A stretch of 64,000 nucleotides of DNA from Ctena decussata (GCA_963989385.1 OZ022507.1:58973400-59037399); one strand, 5' to 3'; counted from the first letter of the stretch, positions 12,601-22,625 are shown. Translations and numbers: made by a program. The notes: a model not told the origin generated them from the letters alone.

Positions 12601-15600
12601 GGCTCTAAGTACCCCCACCACCTTTTCGCAAAATACAACGCCCAGGGCGTTTAATAGGATTAATACGGTATAAATCAGGATTAAATACTGAGATGAAACA
12701 AGCTGAACACTCAACAGCAAGAACAACACTGAAATGCTGGAGCAAAAGAAGTTCAACAGTTGAACCCAGATCGGCCCAACCAAAGACAGATCGGATTATT
12801 TTGTTTTCTTACTATAAACAGCCTGTTGTGACCAGCAGTTTTACATATTGCTATGGACAAAGAAATCTGCCCATCAGGCATATGACGCCGTGCTGACGTC
12901 GATGCGACGTATTGACGTCACAGACGTCACTGTGACGCCATTTCGATATTTCGACGTCATGTGCCTGATGAGCGAAATTTTCAATATTACCGTTAAAAGC
13001 TGCAATGTATTTGTTCAAGGTTTCCATGGAAATACCACTGAATCCCTTTGCTAGAACATTTATTCGAAGGGCGAGTAGCATACGAGTTCTTTCTGGAGAA
13101 AGTGGGTTCCCGACCCCTGTAAATAGTTAAAAAAGAAGTAAACATTAATCCATATATACATAGTGGACTCTGCTTTCCTTATATGAGCCGCGACACGACA
13201 AAACCAACAATGTGGTAGTGCGACCAGCGCAGACTCAGATCAGCCTGGGCCTCCGCCCAGTCTGATCAGAGTCTTCGCTGTCCGCATGAAGGTAGCTTAG
13301 ACCCTTAGCTATCATTTGAGCAATTAACGAAGAGTCTGGTGAAACTGGGCGGCTGCCCAGGCTAATCTGAGTCTGCGCTGGGCGCACGACCACATTGTTG
13401 GTTTTGTCGTGTCGCGGCTCATATATTGGGGAGTCCAATCATCATTTTAGGAGAGTCTGGTTTATATACATTTTAGCATTTTTTACATAAACTGCTGTGT
13501 TTAACTTATACAGGGTAGACTCAGATCAGACGCCGCGTACTGATCTGAGTGCACTATCTGCCTTCTCTTTTTGCTGGGACGCTAAACATTATTGGGTTAA
13601 CAGGCAGCTGTAGAAATCTCTGTTAGTAAAAAACATTACTAAAAATACATAATAGATATCATTGAAATAATTGTTTTATCTTTTGCAAAATAACAACAAA
13701 AAAAAACATTTATTTTATTCTTATGTTCTGGGATTTCACCGTTCCCAGTCTCACCCAGAATTTCACTCCAAAGTCACCTGATAATATATAACTGGCAACT
13801 CGCTCGAGGCAGATTAGGCTGAAGTTTCTGTGAAGCTCATGAAATATTAAGGACCAAATGTAGATGAAGAAGTTACGTACCAGCAGCATGAGATCTTATC
13901 AAATTTTCTTGTAGTTCACTGCAAACATATACAAATATTACTAAAATTGCATGTATTATTTTCAACCATTTACAGTGTGTTCTTCAATTAAAGTTTTGTT
14001 TTATTTAATTACATTGTAAAAGTAGCAGCAAAGCAATGACTTCAGAAAACTGGTGATTTGATAATAAATATTATATTTTACTACTACATATCCACCATCC
14101 AATGCAACATTTTACGGTCTTCCAGCTTATCTGAAAAGCTGTCACAGCAAACGGTCCGCCAAAAACCTGATTTCATTTCAGTTGAAACGATTGTAACAGT
14201 TTAGTAGTGTCTTGTCTTCAGAGGTTTATTCTGGCGGTTAACAGGACCACCATTCATTTTTAAGCCAATCAAGAATGCATCGAGCTCTGGGTATGAGTCT
14301 CTCGCGGAAATGGGCGGTTCTTAATCGGGTACAGTGACAGGTGATCAATCAATGGGCCGTTTCGCTGAAGACGAAAATAGAAAACATATAAGCCGTGACA
14401 CGAGAAAACCAACAATGTGGTTGTGCGCCCAGCGCAGACTCAGATCAGCCTGGGCATCCACCCAGTCTGATCAGACTCTTTGCTAAGCGCTTAAAGGATA
14501 GCTTAGGGTCTAAGCTACCTCCATGCGGACAGCGAAGACTCTGATCAGACTGGGCGGATGCCCAGGCTGATCTGAGTCTGCGCTTGGCGCACAACCACAT
14601 TGTTGGTTTTGTCGTGTCGCGGCTCATATAACGGCTTTGATCGATTGTTTGTTTCCTGACCGACCTTGGCTCAACAAGATATGTTGCAATACATCTCTTT
14701 TTAAGTTTTAGTCATGATACATGTACATAAACCGTTTAAAAGGTCGTCTATTTATAAAAGATGACATTTACCAAATGGAAGCTTTTTGACTTACATAAGT
14801 TTGTCTTTGGAAACGATTGTTCTCGCAAATTTTCCAAATCCGGTGGTGATTCCATACACAACTACAAACAGAAAGAAAATGCTTAGCAGATAAAATAAAC
14901 CAAATTGTACAAAGCGAAAACTCGTCATGATCAACGTGTCGGTCCGCGTGGCGCATTCGGTAGCGCGTCGGATTCAAAACCCAGAGGTCCCGGGTTCGAC
15001 ACCTGATCCGGCCACATATTTTCGTTTCTCTTTCCGCTGATTCAAGAACGGCAGTTGTCAGTTACTGGCAAAAGTATGTGCACTGGTTAATCGCTGAGGA
15101 GGTCTAACCCTGTCCAGGAATTGTGTGGTTAGATTAACTGACCGTCCCGACATGACCATACTTGTTTACTGTGGACGCAAAGCAACAAAACAACAACAAC
15201 AATCATGTCAACATATCAACGTCGATGCAGGTTTATAAAGTTATATCGATGATGACATGACATTTGCATATTGGCTTGATTCCAACTCTTTCATTTCAAA
15301 AGATCCCATTTCCACTGGACAAACAACCTTGAATCAACCCTGAGTCAACGTCATGACGTTGAGTCAAGATTGATTCAAGGTTGATTCAAGGTTGTGTGCC
15401 TGCTGGGATTACCTTGCTCTAGCTGTATATAACATAAGAAAGATGACATTAATTTTTTAGCCACTTGGGGAACGTCGTTACGAGAATTGAAGCAGAACAG
15501 AACAGAATTATTTTTATTTTTATGAAGACAAAAGAAAAGAAGAAAAAAAAGAAGAAGACAAAAAGTACACAAATCTGAACACTACCTTTGTTGCTGTTCA

Positions 15601-16414
15601 CAATATCCTCTAACAAAGCTCTGGTTTTCTTGACCGACTCTACAGCCTCGGTTGTTAGCTGTTGAAAGAAACGCACGGAGTTTGGATGCTTTAAATAATG
15701 TAAGTCACTCAAAGCTAGGAGGCGGCTAACTTTAATAATTTATATTACTAAGCCTATATGAGAGTGAATAATGTGCACAATATACAAAAATAAATAGATA
15801 ATAAATAAATGAATATTAGGCCTATCTATGCCATTTTGAAAACCGCAAGGAACATATCAAAGAAACAAAGTTACCCCTGGTTAACTATGTATATACAAGG
15901 GCTGTTACGAAACGAAAAAGAGTTGTTACGAAACGAAAAAGTCATAGTTACCAAACGACCTGATGAACAGGTCGTTTGGTATCTGACTTTTTCGTTTCGT
16001 AACAGATCTTTTTACCTTTTCCTTGGAAACATAGTTAACCAGGTGTGAAAGTGGCAGACTGGGTTTGATTTGAGTCTGTTCATTATGGTAATGAAAATGT
16101 GCAACACTGGTCATGTCCACTAGCAATGGCTTAAGCAGAACTGACTCTAGATAAACTCGGCGCACTGTCACCAGCAAGAGTGAAGAAAAATTCTGGAAAC
16201 TTGCGAGCCAAAAAAATGAAAATAGTACCGTAACTCTAAATAGTGAGACATACAGGTCTGAGCAAACAGTGCAGTCCCAGAGCAGAAGGAACAGTCTGGT
16301 CACGGACTACACAAATTTCCATTCTGTCTGCATCTTTTAGATGCATTATTGCATTTTAAAAACCAAACTGTTCAATTTAAGGACAATAGCTGTAATCATT
16401 GTCGGTGTGTGTGT

Positions 16415-16445
<31 letters not shown>

Positions 16446-19400
16446 GTTACTGAATCTGTTTACGACCAGGACCCAGTTGTCCAAAGCATCATTAGCTTAA
16501 AGAACTCGTTAAGAGGTCAACTCTTTAGGTGTTTTATGACTTTATAGCCAAATACACTGATGTTTTTGTTGAAAATATCTGAGAAGCTTTTGCAATGCAA
16601 AAGCTTCTCACATTTTTTCAATAAAAAGTATTGGCGTATTTAGTTTTGAATTTGCTTTGCTTACAATTACAGTCATTACTATCATCCTTATTGCTATGTT
16701 GACGTATCATTTGTCTGGGTTGTAATAAATATATGACATGCAACGCGAAAATATGGCACATAAGCATGACTGTCTTTACAAATAACAACAGCTGGTCTGA
16801 TTCACATACTCTTATGCTTTTCGACTTTCATAATCTGTATTTGTAAGAAAATGCCCTTGTTCCCTCTTCAAATGACGAAATATTATCTCACGCATTTCAA
16901 GTTTACAATCAGACTATCTTGTCTACTTGATTTTTTCCTGTCCTATAGAACAGAAAATATCAGACACATGAAAGGGACATTATTTGTTACACTGTATTAA
17001 GAAGGTTGCTTTAATATACTATATTAAGCACAAAGTTTCTCTAAGAAAAATCACTGCCTGATCTAAAAAAAGAGTTTATATCTGAGCTTCTATTCTCGGG
17101 TATTTTCAGCTGCCCTAGTTATGCTGACAAAATCCGCCCCTGCCCACTCTTTAATATTGTCTTCCCACCTCTTCTTCTGCCTACGTCTTATTTCTTTTCA
17201 TTTCACTGTGTCTTGAAGAATCGTCTAAGCTAAGCCAAAAGACCTGAGATGTGACCAAAGCACAACGACTTCCGTCTATAGACCATCTTCAGGAATTTTG
17301 GAGAGATTTGAATCACCTCTATCGCCCCCTCTCTCATCCAGACCTTTTTGTGCGAACTGCTTATGCCAAGATCAGAACTGAGTGCAAGAGCTGTAGTTTC
17401 TGCTGTACTGTTTTTGAACATCACCGACAACTGTCACCTTACAAGGTGAACAAATTGTGTCACACTATCTCTTCGACAGCCTTGAAGACAGCTAATATTA
17501 TTCAATATATCACCGAATTTCATTCAAAGATCGGTTCCAAAGGTTGATGTCCGGTCGTTCCCTGACCAATTATTAAGCTGATAATAAGCAAACTAAAGAA
17601 AATGTTTTACGGCAAATGCCCTAGAACTGTGACGTGCATGCTTTGATGAAGCTAGGAAAGTTAAAAAAACATGGGTCCTTTGGAACAAAGATATGATAGG
17701 GCCACTCTTGTTTTCTGTTATGACAGTCCAAAGGTAACTTCAGTATTATTCAAACGACACGTGACTTCGCAATGTCGTCGTATTAACGCTGATGCGACGT
17801 CACGACGTCGCATAAACGTCAGTACGACGTCATTCGGACGGCATTTGCGCTTTGGGATACGAACTAGATTACATGTACAAACAATTAAAAAAAAAGGACA
17901 CAACAAAACCAATCATGAAAGTGAAAGTTCCTGCCTTTAAACTGAATCAAAAACAAGCAAAAAAAAAATCACAATTGGTTTATGGATCCCCTACCTTAAG
18001 TAAGAAGTTGCCTTTGCCAAGTCGGACAAGATCATCAGTGGACAGACTGTTACCGTCCAGGGACAGATACTGTAATAAAATGAACAAATGCCAAGTTAGT
18101 GTTGATCAGTCATTGCCCGTCACTGCAGTGCCATTGTATCAGTAGGCAGTGCTTACCGCTGGCATTAGCACTAATTGTTACTGCTAGCTGTAAGAAGTGA
18201 CTACTGGTAGTGGTCGCCACTTGCAGCGATGAGCAAGGGTGCGCAATAACAGTAAATTTGAGCCGCGACACGAGAAAACCAACAATGTGGTTGTGCGCCC
18301 AGCGCAGATTCAAATCAGCCTGGGCATCCGCCCAGTCTAATCAGACTCTTCCCTAAGCGCTTAAAGGGTAGTTAGGATCCAAGCAACCCCCATGCGGACA
18401 GCGAAGATTCTGATCAGACTGGGTGGATGCCCAGGCTGATATGAGTCTGCGCTGGGCGCATTTTGTTGATTTTCTCGTGTCGCGGCTCAGTTATTGTTTG
18501 CAGTGTTTGTCGTAGCTAAAAACGAGCAATGCCTGTTAGTAACTGTTGTGATGGCTGACTGGTATTGCTTGATCGCTGCATACTTCCCAGCCGGAACATG
18601 ATGTCGAAATGACATCGTACTGACGTCGACGCGACGTAATGAAGTCAGTGTAACGTCATTACGACGTCATGTGCCTGATGAAAAGATGCTCTTTAAAACT
18701 TATTTCAAGATAACTGATATGAAGAAATTTCGACATTGTGTACCCGCTTAGGATTTAATTATAATAGAAAAGTGATCAAAAGTGTATGATCTGCTATGAT
18801 TTTACCGTAAAAATCTGAAAACTGAGACACCTAAAATAACCCTAATTGTCCTAAAAATGAAGCAAATCGTTTAACAATACAGGTTGCATAAGGAATGGCA
18901 AATAATGAAGACCCTTATTATAAAGGAGCAGTCTGTTGTGGGTCTGCATCGTTTACTCAGGCCCATCTGCCCCAACACTTTGATTTTTACGTAATCGTCT
19001 TCTTAATAAAACGTTTGTATAAAATCATCTTTGAAACTGTTTTTGTCTAAAATTTCGTTATGTGAAGAATAGAAGATCCAGTAAATGTATATATTGAAAA
19101 CAAGAGCTGTCGCCTGACAGCATAGCTCACCTGAATAGGTGCTTGCCCATCACACTGTCGCTATGGTGGTGTGGACTGCTATGCATAAAACTTCAGGCAA
19201 GCATGTCCATAATGACAACACATTTATAAACAAAAGCTATCTCAGAAATAAGTCTTAAAATAAAATTAAAAAAAAATCCACATGAAATTTCAAAGTCCAT
19301 GAGCTTGAGGTCAAAGAAGTAAGGGGTAGGGGGGGGGGGTGCTAGGATGTATCAAAAACCACTAGCCATTATCTAACTCCATCGTGTTACTGTGAAATTA

Positions 19401-21651
19401 TGTCTTCATAAATATAAAACTTTAACCAAAATCTTTAGGACAAAATTCAAAGTCAATGACCAAGGTCATCCCGTGGGGTAAGTAACTGCGTTTTGTAAAA
19501 ACTCAAAAAAGTGTCTAACATCAGTTCCAGTGTAAACTAAATCTCTGCCAAGCATTATGAATTAGTATGCAATTAGAAAACTTTAATAAAGCCAAAATTT
19601 CCTAAGTCCCTGACCTTGACATCAAGGTCACTGGGCGGGATTGGGGTAGTACTCTGTAAAACTTTGGACTAATATCTTACTACAGTGCAAATATAAAAAG
19701 AATTCATCCATGGGTTCAGGAGATATGTGTCTTTAAAAAACTTTAACCAAAACATCCAATCAATAAAAGGACAATTTTCTAAGTCTATGACCTTGACATC
19801 AAGGTCACTAAGGGGGTGGGGGTAGTACCTTGGAAAACTTTGGACCAATATCTAACTACAGTGCAAGTATCAAAGGAATCCATTCATGGGTTAAGGAGAT
19901 ATTGGGCTTTATAAACCCTTAACCAAAACATCCAGTCCAAAAAAATCTCCCAATTTTCTAAGTACATGACCTTGACATCAAGGTCACGGAAGTGGGGTGG
20001 GGTCGTATCCGGTTAAACTTTGGACCAATATCGAACTACAGTGCAAGTATCAAAAGAATCCATCCAAGGGTTAAGGAGATAAATGTCTTTAAAAAAACTT
20101 TAACCAAAACATCCAATTCGGACGCCGACGCTGACGCGGACGCCGACGCCAGGGTGACAACAATAGCTCTTCCTGAACTATCGTTCAGGCGAGCTAATGA
20201 ATCACATACCTCTGTAGGCTTGGTTACACTTGCTTTTGGTCTTGAAAGAGTTAAGGTAATGATTTCTAGCTATTGTATGCTACTGTGCCCTACAAACTGC
20301 ATGAGCACGGTATTTTCCTTTATCTGGTGGTAGTATTTTTCGACATAGTAACGTGGTATGCTTCTATCTCTCTTTTAGAATTTGACTCTGGGCTTTAAAA
20401 TTTTGCGGTCCAGGCGTATATTTTTTGTTTCCTGATCTATCGACTGAAAGTACAGCAGTTTACCTACGATCATATTTTATTCAAAAGGATACATTTTTTC
20501 TTCCAAGTATACTGGCTCGGCTGGCCCAGTAATAGGGCTGGACATATCACTCTCAAGAACTGTAAAAAAATTGAACCAGTATAAGCCAGTGAGCAACCTT
20601 TATTAAAATAATTACAATATTATTACTGTACATATACAGGAATTTGCATCGAACGCTGTTGGAAGAGAACGAGAAGTGCATTCAGCAGAAAGCAAACGGC
20701 TAGGCCTACGTTCTGTATGGTCATTATGTTGAGTCACTGCTGTTCGTTCTGAACTACGTTTACTTATGACTCGTCTTGAAGAATGTAATTGGTCATCACT
20801 CATTCGTATGCTATGATGAAAATTAAGGCATGTAGAATTTTGCATTGGACTTCTCTCGAAAACAAAATAAATTTTGAACAACAATCCTGGATGTAGGTAA
20901 AATTACAATGCCTTTTGCGGACAGGTGGCTTTTACGGCGTGATTTACTGGTGTTAAGTGCCAGAATGGAGAAAAAGATAGGAATCAGAGCTAGGAAATGG
21001 TATTTCCAATATTTCCTCACTCGGCTTTTCAGTTGGATGAGCTATACACAGGGACGTACCCAACGGGCATATTACGTCAAAATGACGTCGTACTGAAGTA
21101 GATGCGACGTCATCACGTCGCATCGACGTCAGTCCGACGCCATTTTGATGTAATGTCCTGTGGGGTAGCTGGGGGCAATTCTATAATACGTACAATCATG
21201 TTTTATACTCCTTGAAGTGACATGTAGGGGTATAGCCTCCTAAGGTAATTCAGATTTTTTATGTGCATTGGCAAAAATCTTGACAAATTTATCAAATTTC
21301 AGCATACTAATATACAAGTGTGTGCTAAAATTTTGTTTGATAAAATTTAATACGCACATACAGGCAGGTACGCCATTGAAACAGTTATTTTAGCGGTGGC
21401 GGTGCACGTTCTAAATCCTTACCGACAGTAACGAAATCATTATCATCCAAAACGTCTTTAATCGCATCATCTTTGTCCAGTATTGCGCCTCCTTTTGCCT
21501 TTCTTACTTCAAAAACCTTTTCTGATTGGAATTCAACATTTTTAGCTTTATAGTATCTTCTTAAGGCTTCTTCACCAAACCAGGCAATTTTGTCATTCCC
21601 CTTGCAAGGTACGGCTACCCAGTCTCCTCTTACACGAACAGAGAGCTTCAT
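2679..21651 (-). CDS. HAL: histidine ammonia-lyase (histidase), 5' twelve exons, 3' end outside window
   Basis: Converts L-histidine to trans-urocanate and ammonia, the first step of histidine degradation, in the cytosol. Twelve minus-strand exons join to about 369 codons of a protein usually near 650 residues: 21651-21423, 20559-20493, 18069-17995, 15658-15586, 14861-14795, 13918-13881, 13116-12991, 11739-11600, 10631-10584, 6097-6046, 3519-3424, 2774-2679. The N-terminal domain typical of animal histidase is in exon 1, the YGITTGFG loop in exon 5, and [11 protein letters not shown], whose Ala-Ser-Gly forms the MIO cofactor, in exon 8. Every junction from exon 3 to exon 12 agrees in phase with GT-AG sites; only exon 2 to exon 3 does not. 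No stop or frameshift was seen. The next part of the family sequence was not found below 2679, so the gene runs off the left edge. Introns are crowded with mobile elements. Confidence 0.97.
3424..3519 (-). CDS. HAL: HAL exon 11
   Basis: Acceptor AATTTAACAG, then [20 protein letters not shown], continuing [12 protein letters not shown], donor AGCA|GTAAGT. Phases fit exons 10 and 12. Confidence 0.97.
3870..4580. repeat. degenerate short repeats around TTGCACATTTGGAATG
   Basis: Variants of AGGATTGCACATTTGGAAT recur at irregular spacing on the plus strand (for example 3918, 3971, 4193, 4253, 4530). Some open frames result, but they have no recognisable protein. Confidence 0.4.
4701..6026. mobile_element. 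tandem-core element T1, seven ~160-bp monomers with inverted caps
   Basis: The left cap ATGCTCCCCGAAGG and right cap CCCTTCGGGGAGCAT are inverted copies. Between them the phrase GGTTCTTGTGC.CTGCACTTC recurs at about 4892, 5063, 5217, 5376, 5536, 5697 and 5850, so monomers are about 155-170 bp. A GACGGACGG run precedes the right cap. The architecture resembles the tandem-core non-autonomous elements described in bivalves (pearl-like). Confidence 0.8.
6046..6097 (-). CDS. HAL: HAL exon 10, 52-nt exon
   Basis: Acceptor ATCTTGTAG, then [17 protein letters not shown], donor GAGG|GTAATA. This is the strongly conserved ING(T/N)Q segment of the family. The exon sits between the right end of a tandem-core element (6026) and the left end of a palindromic MITE (6119). 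Confidence 0.97.
6119..6314. mobile_element. palindromic MITE family P1, copy 1 (shortened)
   Basis: Arms GAGCCGCGACACGA and TCGTGTCGCTGCTC enclose AACCAACAATGTGGTTGTGC and its inverse. Lies 22 nt upstream of HAL exon 10. The centre is shorter than in the other copies. Confidence 0.85.
6627..6682. repeat. (AG)n microsatellite
   Basis: An uninterrupted GA dinucleotide run of about 56 nt. Confidence 0.97.
7162..8025. repeat. tandem-core array T2, ~160-bp monomers
   Basis: The phrase TGACCTTGACCTTTGAGC followed by GCAACATGGTTCTTGC recurs near 7165, 7325, 7472, 7641 and 7801, with GATGATCATTTATGCCA and CACCATGCAGGA in each unit. It ends in a CACACACAGACACATGCACG stretch and a CATGGCGGGGGCATAA tail. 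Confidence 0.75.
9045..9135. mobile_element. solo end like T3 right end
   Basis: TGTACAGGAAGAGCTATTG followed by GGCGTCGGCAGCGGCGTCGG is the reversed T3 end without monomers. Confidence 0.6.
9483..9545. repeat. hairpin GAGACGGCTCAT / ATGAGCCGTCTC
   Basis: A near-perfect palindrome of about 60 nt centred on GCTCATTATGAGC; second copy at 9793-9862. Confidence 0.8.
9745..9961. mobile_element. small foldback with GGTAAATTCGGACA ends
   Basis: GTCGGGTAACTTCGGACATG at left and its inverse TGTCCGAAGTTATCCGAC at right. A hairpin like that at 9483-9545 (GAGACGGCTCATAATGAGCC) sits inside. A short relative of the 6790-9600 element. Confidence 0.7.
10323..10432. mobile_element. ACGTC-rich palindromic element, copy 1
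   Basis: Ends CCCAGCAGGCACGAGACGTC and TGCCTGCAGGGA; between them TGACGTC/GACGTCA units repeat every 8-12 nt. Confidence 0.8.
10584..10631 (-). CDS. HAL: HAL exon 9, 48-nt exon
   Basis: Acceptor TCTCCGCAG, then [16 protein letters not shown] (16 codons), donor AAAGAA|GTAAGT. It fills exactly the gap between DAKY of exon 8 and GLALINGTQ of exon 10, in phase 0 on both sides. Confidence 0.95.
11396..11550. repeat. tRNA-like SINE pieces, inverted
   Basis: The minus strand of 11396-11465 reads AATAGCTCAGTGGATTGAGC and then GGGTTCGATCGAGG, the A and B boxes of a tRNA-type promoter. A second A-box piece in the opposite direction lies at 11508-11550. Confidence 0.6.
11600..11739 (-). CDS. HAL: HAL exon 8 with the MIO cofactor motif
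   Basis: Acceptor TCTGTTGCAG, then [35 protein letters not shown] and SGWADAKY, donor AAATAT|GTATGT. The Ala-Ser-Gly cyclises to the methylidene-imidazolone electrophile in this family. All motif residues are present, so the enzyme looks functional. Confidence 0.98.
12410..12545. mobile_element. palindromic element family P3 (GAATTTGCTCC hairpin)
   Basis: AAAGAATTTGCTCCTAGAGG pairs with its mirror AGGAGCAAATTCTTTCC; flanks GGGTC.A and AGTTGCTTCCTCTGAAAGT recur in other copies. Confidence 0.75.
12871..12972. mobile_element. ACGTC-rich palindromic element, copy 2
   Basis: Ends CATCAGGCATATGACGCC and GACGTCATGTGCCTGATG, with four further ACGTC units. It lies 19 nt below the exon 7 donor of HAL. 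Confidence 0.8.
12991..13116 (-). CDS. HAL: HAL exon 7
   Basis: Acceptor CTATTTACAG, then [20 protein letters not shown], continuing through [20 protein letters not shown], donor AACG|GTAATA. An ACGTC-rich palindromic element ends only about 19 nt downstream of this donor. Confidence 0.97.
13185..13420. mobile_element. palindromic MITE family P1, copy 2
   Basis: Nearly the full 236 bp is one inverted repeat; a second nested pair CAGTCTGATCAGAGTCTTCG lies inside. ATAT flanks both ends. Confidence 0.85.
13881..13918 (-). CDS. HAL: HAL exon 6, 38-nt small exon
   Basis: Acceptor ATGTTTGCAG, then [13 protein letters not shown], donor GCTG|GTACGT. The phases match exons 5 and 7, giving a continuous family sequence. 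Confidence 0.95.
14390..14625. mobile_element. palindromic MITE family P1, copy 3
   Basis: Same arms with AGCCGTGACACGAG at left; ATATA lies on both sides. Confidence 0.85.
14795..14861 (-). CDS. HAL: HAL exon 5 (catalytic loop YGITTGFG)
   Basis: Acceptor CTGTTTGTAG, then [20 protein letters not shown], donor CTTAT|GTAAGT. The Tyr-Gly loop belongs to the active site of the MIO ammonia-lyase family. It ends in phase 2. Confidence 0.96.
14941..15202 (+). mobile_element. tRNA-derived SINE family S1, copy 1
   Basis: A-box-like TGGCGCATTCGGTAGCGC, B box GGTTCGACACC, then a body with CTGATTCAAGAACGGCAG and GACCGTCCCGACATGACCAT, ending in an ACAACAACAAC tail. Confidence 0.85.
15309..15411. mobile_element. 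related element with TTGATTCAAGG and ACGTCATGACGTTGA units
   Basis: CAACGTCATGACGTTGAGTC lies at the centre, flanked by repeated TTGATTCAAGGTT; it ends GTGTGCCTGCTGGGA like the ACGTC family. Confidence 0.65.
15586..15658 (-). CDS. HAL: HAL exon 4
   Basis: Acceptor TTTCAACAG, then [20 protein letters not shown] and NSNK, donor AAAG|GTAGTG. The trailing G completes the Val codon at the start of exon 5. Confidence 0.93.
15873..16043. mobile_element. foldback, CCTGGTTAACTATG ends
   Basis: CCCTGGTTAACTATGTATAT pairs with AACATAGTTAACCAGG; the inner arms CGAAACGAAAAAGTC pair with GACTTTTTCGTTTCG around CCAAACGACCTG. Confidence 0.75.
16405..16446. repeat. (GT)n followed by an 18-nt G run
   Basis: GT repeats at 16405-16428 then G only at 16429-16446. 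Confidence 0.97.
16468..16650. mobile_element. foldback family with GAGAAGCTTTTGCAA centre, copy 1
   Basis: TGAGAAGCTTTTGCAATGCAAAAGCTTCTCA forms the centre (quoted in parts: GAGAAGCTTTTGCAA and mirror). The flank AGTTGTCCAAAGCATC recurs at the second copy. Confidence 0.65.
17095..17430 (-). pseudogene. LINE fragment, minus strand, heavily decayed (HAL intron)
   Basis: Same family end as 26990-27400: both begin on the plus strand with CAGCTGCCCTAGTT and share TCTTTAATATTGTCTTCCCA. The frame is broken by several stops. Confidence 0.65.
17749..17858. mobile_element. ACGTC-rich palindromic element, copy 3 (diverged)
   Basis: GATGCGACGTCACGACGTCG and GTACGACGTCATTCGG mark the family; the terminal CAGGCAC motif is degraded. 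Confidence 0.7.
17995..18069 (-). CDS. HAL: HAL exon 3
   Basis: Acceptor TTATTACAG, then [20 protein letters not shown] and NFLLK before donor AAG|GTAGGG. It is exactly 25 codons in phase 0 and corresponds to the family segment around LDG..L..EDLV.LGKG. Confidence 0.93.
18260..18488. mobile_element. palindromic MITE family P1, copy 4
   Basis: Full arms GAGCCGCGACACGAG and CTCGTGTCGCGGCTC; the right arm has lost part of the CAACCACATTG segment. Confidence 0.85.
18585..18681. mobile_element. ACGTC-rich palindromic element, copy 4
   Basis: Ends TCCCAGCCGGAACATGATG and GTCATGTGCCTGATGA; internal TGACGTCGACGCGACGT. Confidence 0.75.
19100..20200. mobile_element. tandem-core element T3, ~177-bp monomers (HAL intron)
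   Basis: Left AGAGCTGTCGCCTGACAGCA hairpin. Monomers carry TGACCTTGACATCAAGGTCA (19611, 19788, 19968; diverged at 19305 and 19459), CTTTGGACCAATATC and CTTTAACCAAAACATCCA. The right end has GACGCCGACGC runs and AATAGCTCTTCCTGAAC. Confidence 0.8.
20493..20559 (-). CDS. HAL: HAL exon 2, putative, with U12-like donor
   Basis: After an acceptor TTTTTTTACAG the exon reads [19 protein letters not shown], resembling the family segment that ends in a VYL motif. It accepts the phase 1 of exon 1. The end is uncertain. Ending before GTATCCTTTT, a strong match to the U12-type 5' splice site, gives phase 2, but exon 3 starts in phase 0. A weaker donor inside the exon (CCA|GTATAC) gives phase 0 but drops the VYL segment. 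A missed microexon would also reconcile the frame. Confidence 0.7.
21058..21166. mobile_element. ACGTC-rich palindromic element, copy 5
   Basis: ACCCAACGGGCATATTACGTC at left and GATGTAATGTCCTGTGGGG at right, with GCGACGTCATCACGTCGC in the middle. It is about 260 nt downstream of the HAL exon 1 donor. Confidence 0.75.
21423..21651 (-). CDS. HAL: HAL exon 1 (start codon, N-terminal domain)
   Basis: The ATG at 21651 opens [18 protein letters not shown], matching the start of animal histidases, and continues through [10 protein letters not shown] to DDNDFVTV. The frame stays open for 12 more codons, but a donor GTCG|GTAAGG at 21422 fits the point where family homology stops. The exon ends in phase 1. 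Confidence 0.93.
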
Positions 21652-22154
21652 TTTTGAAGAGAAAGAGATACAAAAAGGAACTTGTTTTGCCTTTTGGTTG
21701 GAAATAAGACCTCGTAATCGACTGTCTTATCAGTCCAATCAGATGTCACGACGAGACACACCTTCTACGGAATACAGTCAAAATTAGTTTCTAGTGTGTC
21801 TGCTGTAAGCATCGATGCTAGAAACTGCATGAGTGCATTTGTGTATACCAACCGGGCAGATAACGTTGAAACAACATTGTTTGGCGTTGAACTGATCAAT
21901 GTCAGTGCACCTTTTTCCCGTTTCATTGACAAAGTAAGATGATTTCGTTTAACGCATTATACAGGCATGGGCAAACAGTGCAGACCAAGATCAGGCGCTG
22001 TAGAACGCGGTGTCTGATCAGGGTCTACAGTGTTTGCGTAAAACTTACAGCAGTTTCTATATAAAAATGCTACAAAGTAAATAAACCAGACACCCCTATT
22101 AAAAGTGATGAATAGACTCATTCAGTTTATGAGTTAGAAGAATCCATTAGGCCT

Positions 22155-22352
22155 AGACCACACCGGGTAGGCAGCAATCGAAAACGCTCTTAAAACAATG
22201 GATTAACGCGGATCAAAAACCGTTAGAAACAGCGTTTCGATTGCAAATTGGCGACAATTTGCAATCGAAAACGCTGTTTCTAATGGTTTTTGATCCGCGT
22301 TCGTCGACTGCATGTGTGTTTTCGATTGCCGCCTACCCGGTGTGTAGACGGG
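22155..22352. mobile_element. foldback, CACACCGGGTAGGC ends
   Basis: CACACCGGGTAGGCAGCAATCG pairs with CGATTGCCGCCTACCCGGTGTG; the inner pair AACGCTGTTTC/GAAACAGCGTT lies around GGCGACAATTTGC. Confidence 0.8.
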
Positions 22353-22485
22353 TGCAATGTCATGTTTTCCCGCTAGTTTGCAATGGGAAACAGTGTTTGT
22401 TACATTCTGTTTGCTTCCCTTGACTATGAAGTCCTTCCGAAATGAGGTCTAAGCCTTGGGTCCGTTCATATGGTAAGATGTATTT

Positions 22486-22625
22486 ATGCTCCCCGAAGGG
22501 TGAGCATATAGTCGCCGCTTTGTCCATCCGTTCGTAACGTCTGTCCGTCTGTTACACTTTGCCCGGATCATATCTCTAAGAGTATTAAAGGGAAATAATG
22601 AAACTTCACACATTGATGGAGAACT
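22486..22625 (-). mobile_element. truncated right end of a T1-type element
   Basis: Begins ATGCTCCCCGAAGGG, then GTCCGTCTG-type sequence and AAACTTCACACATTGATGG, the reverse complement of the T1 end. Only one end remains. Confidence 0.7.

Noticed and set aside
16341..16547. Frames running through (GT)n, (CA)n, (AG)n and poly-G tracts
   Set aside because: Open only because the repeats lack stop codons; the same holds for those at 6530, 46245 and 47033.
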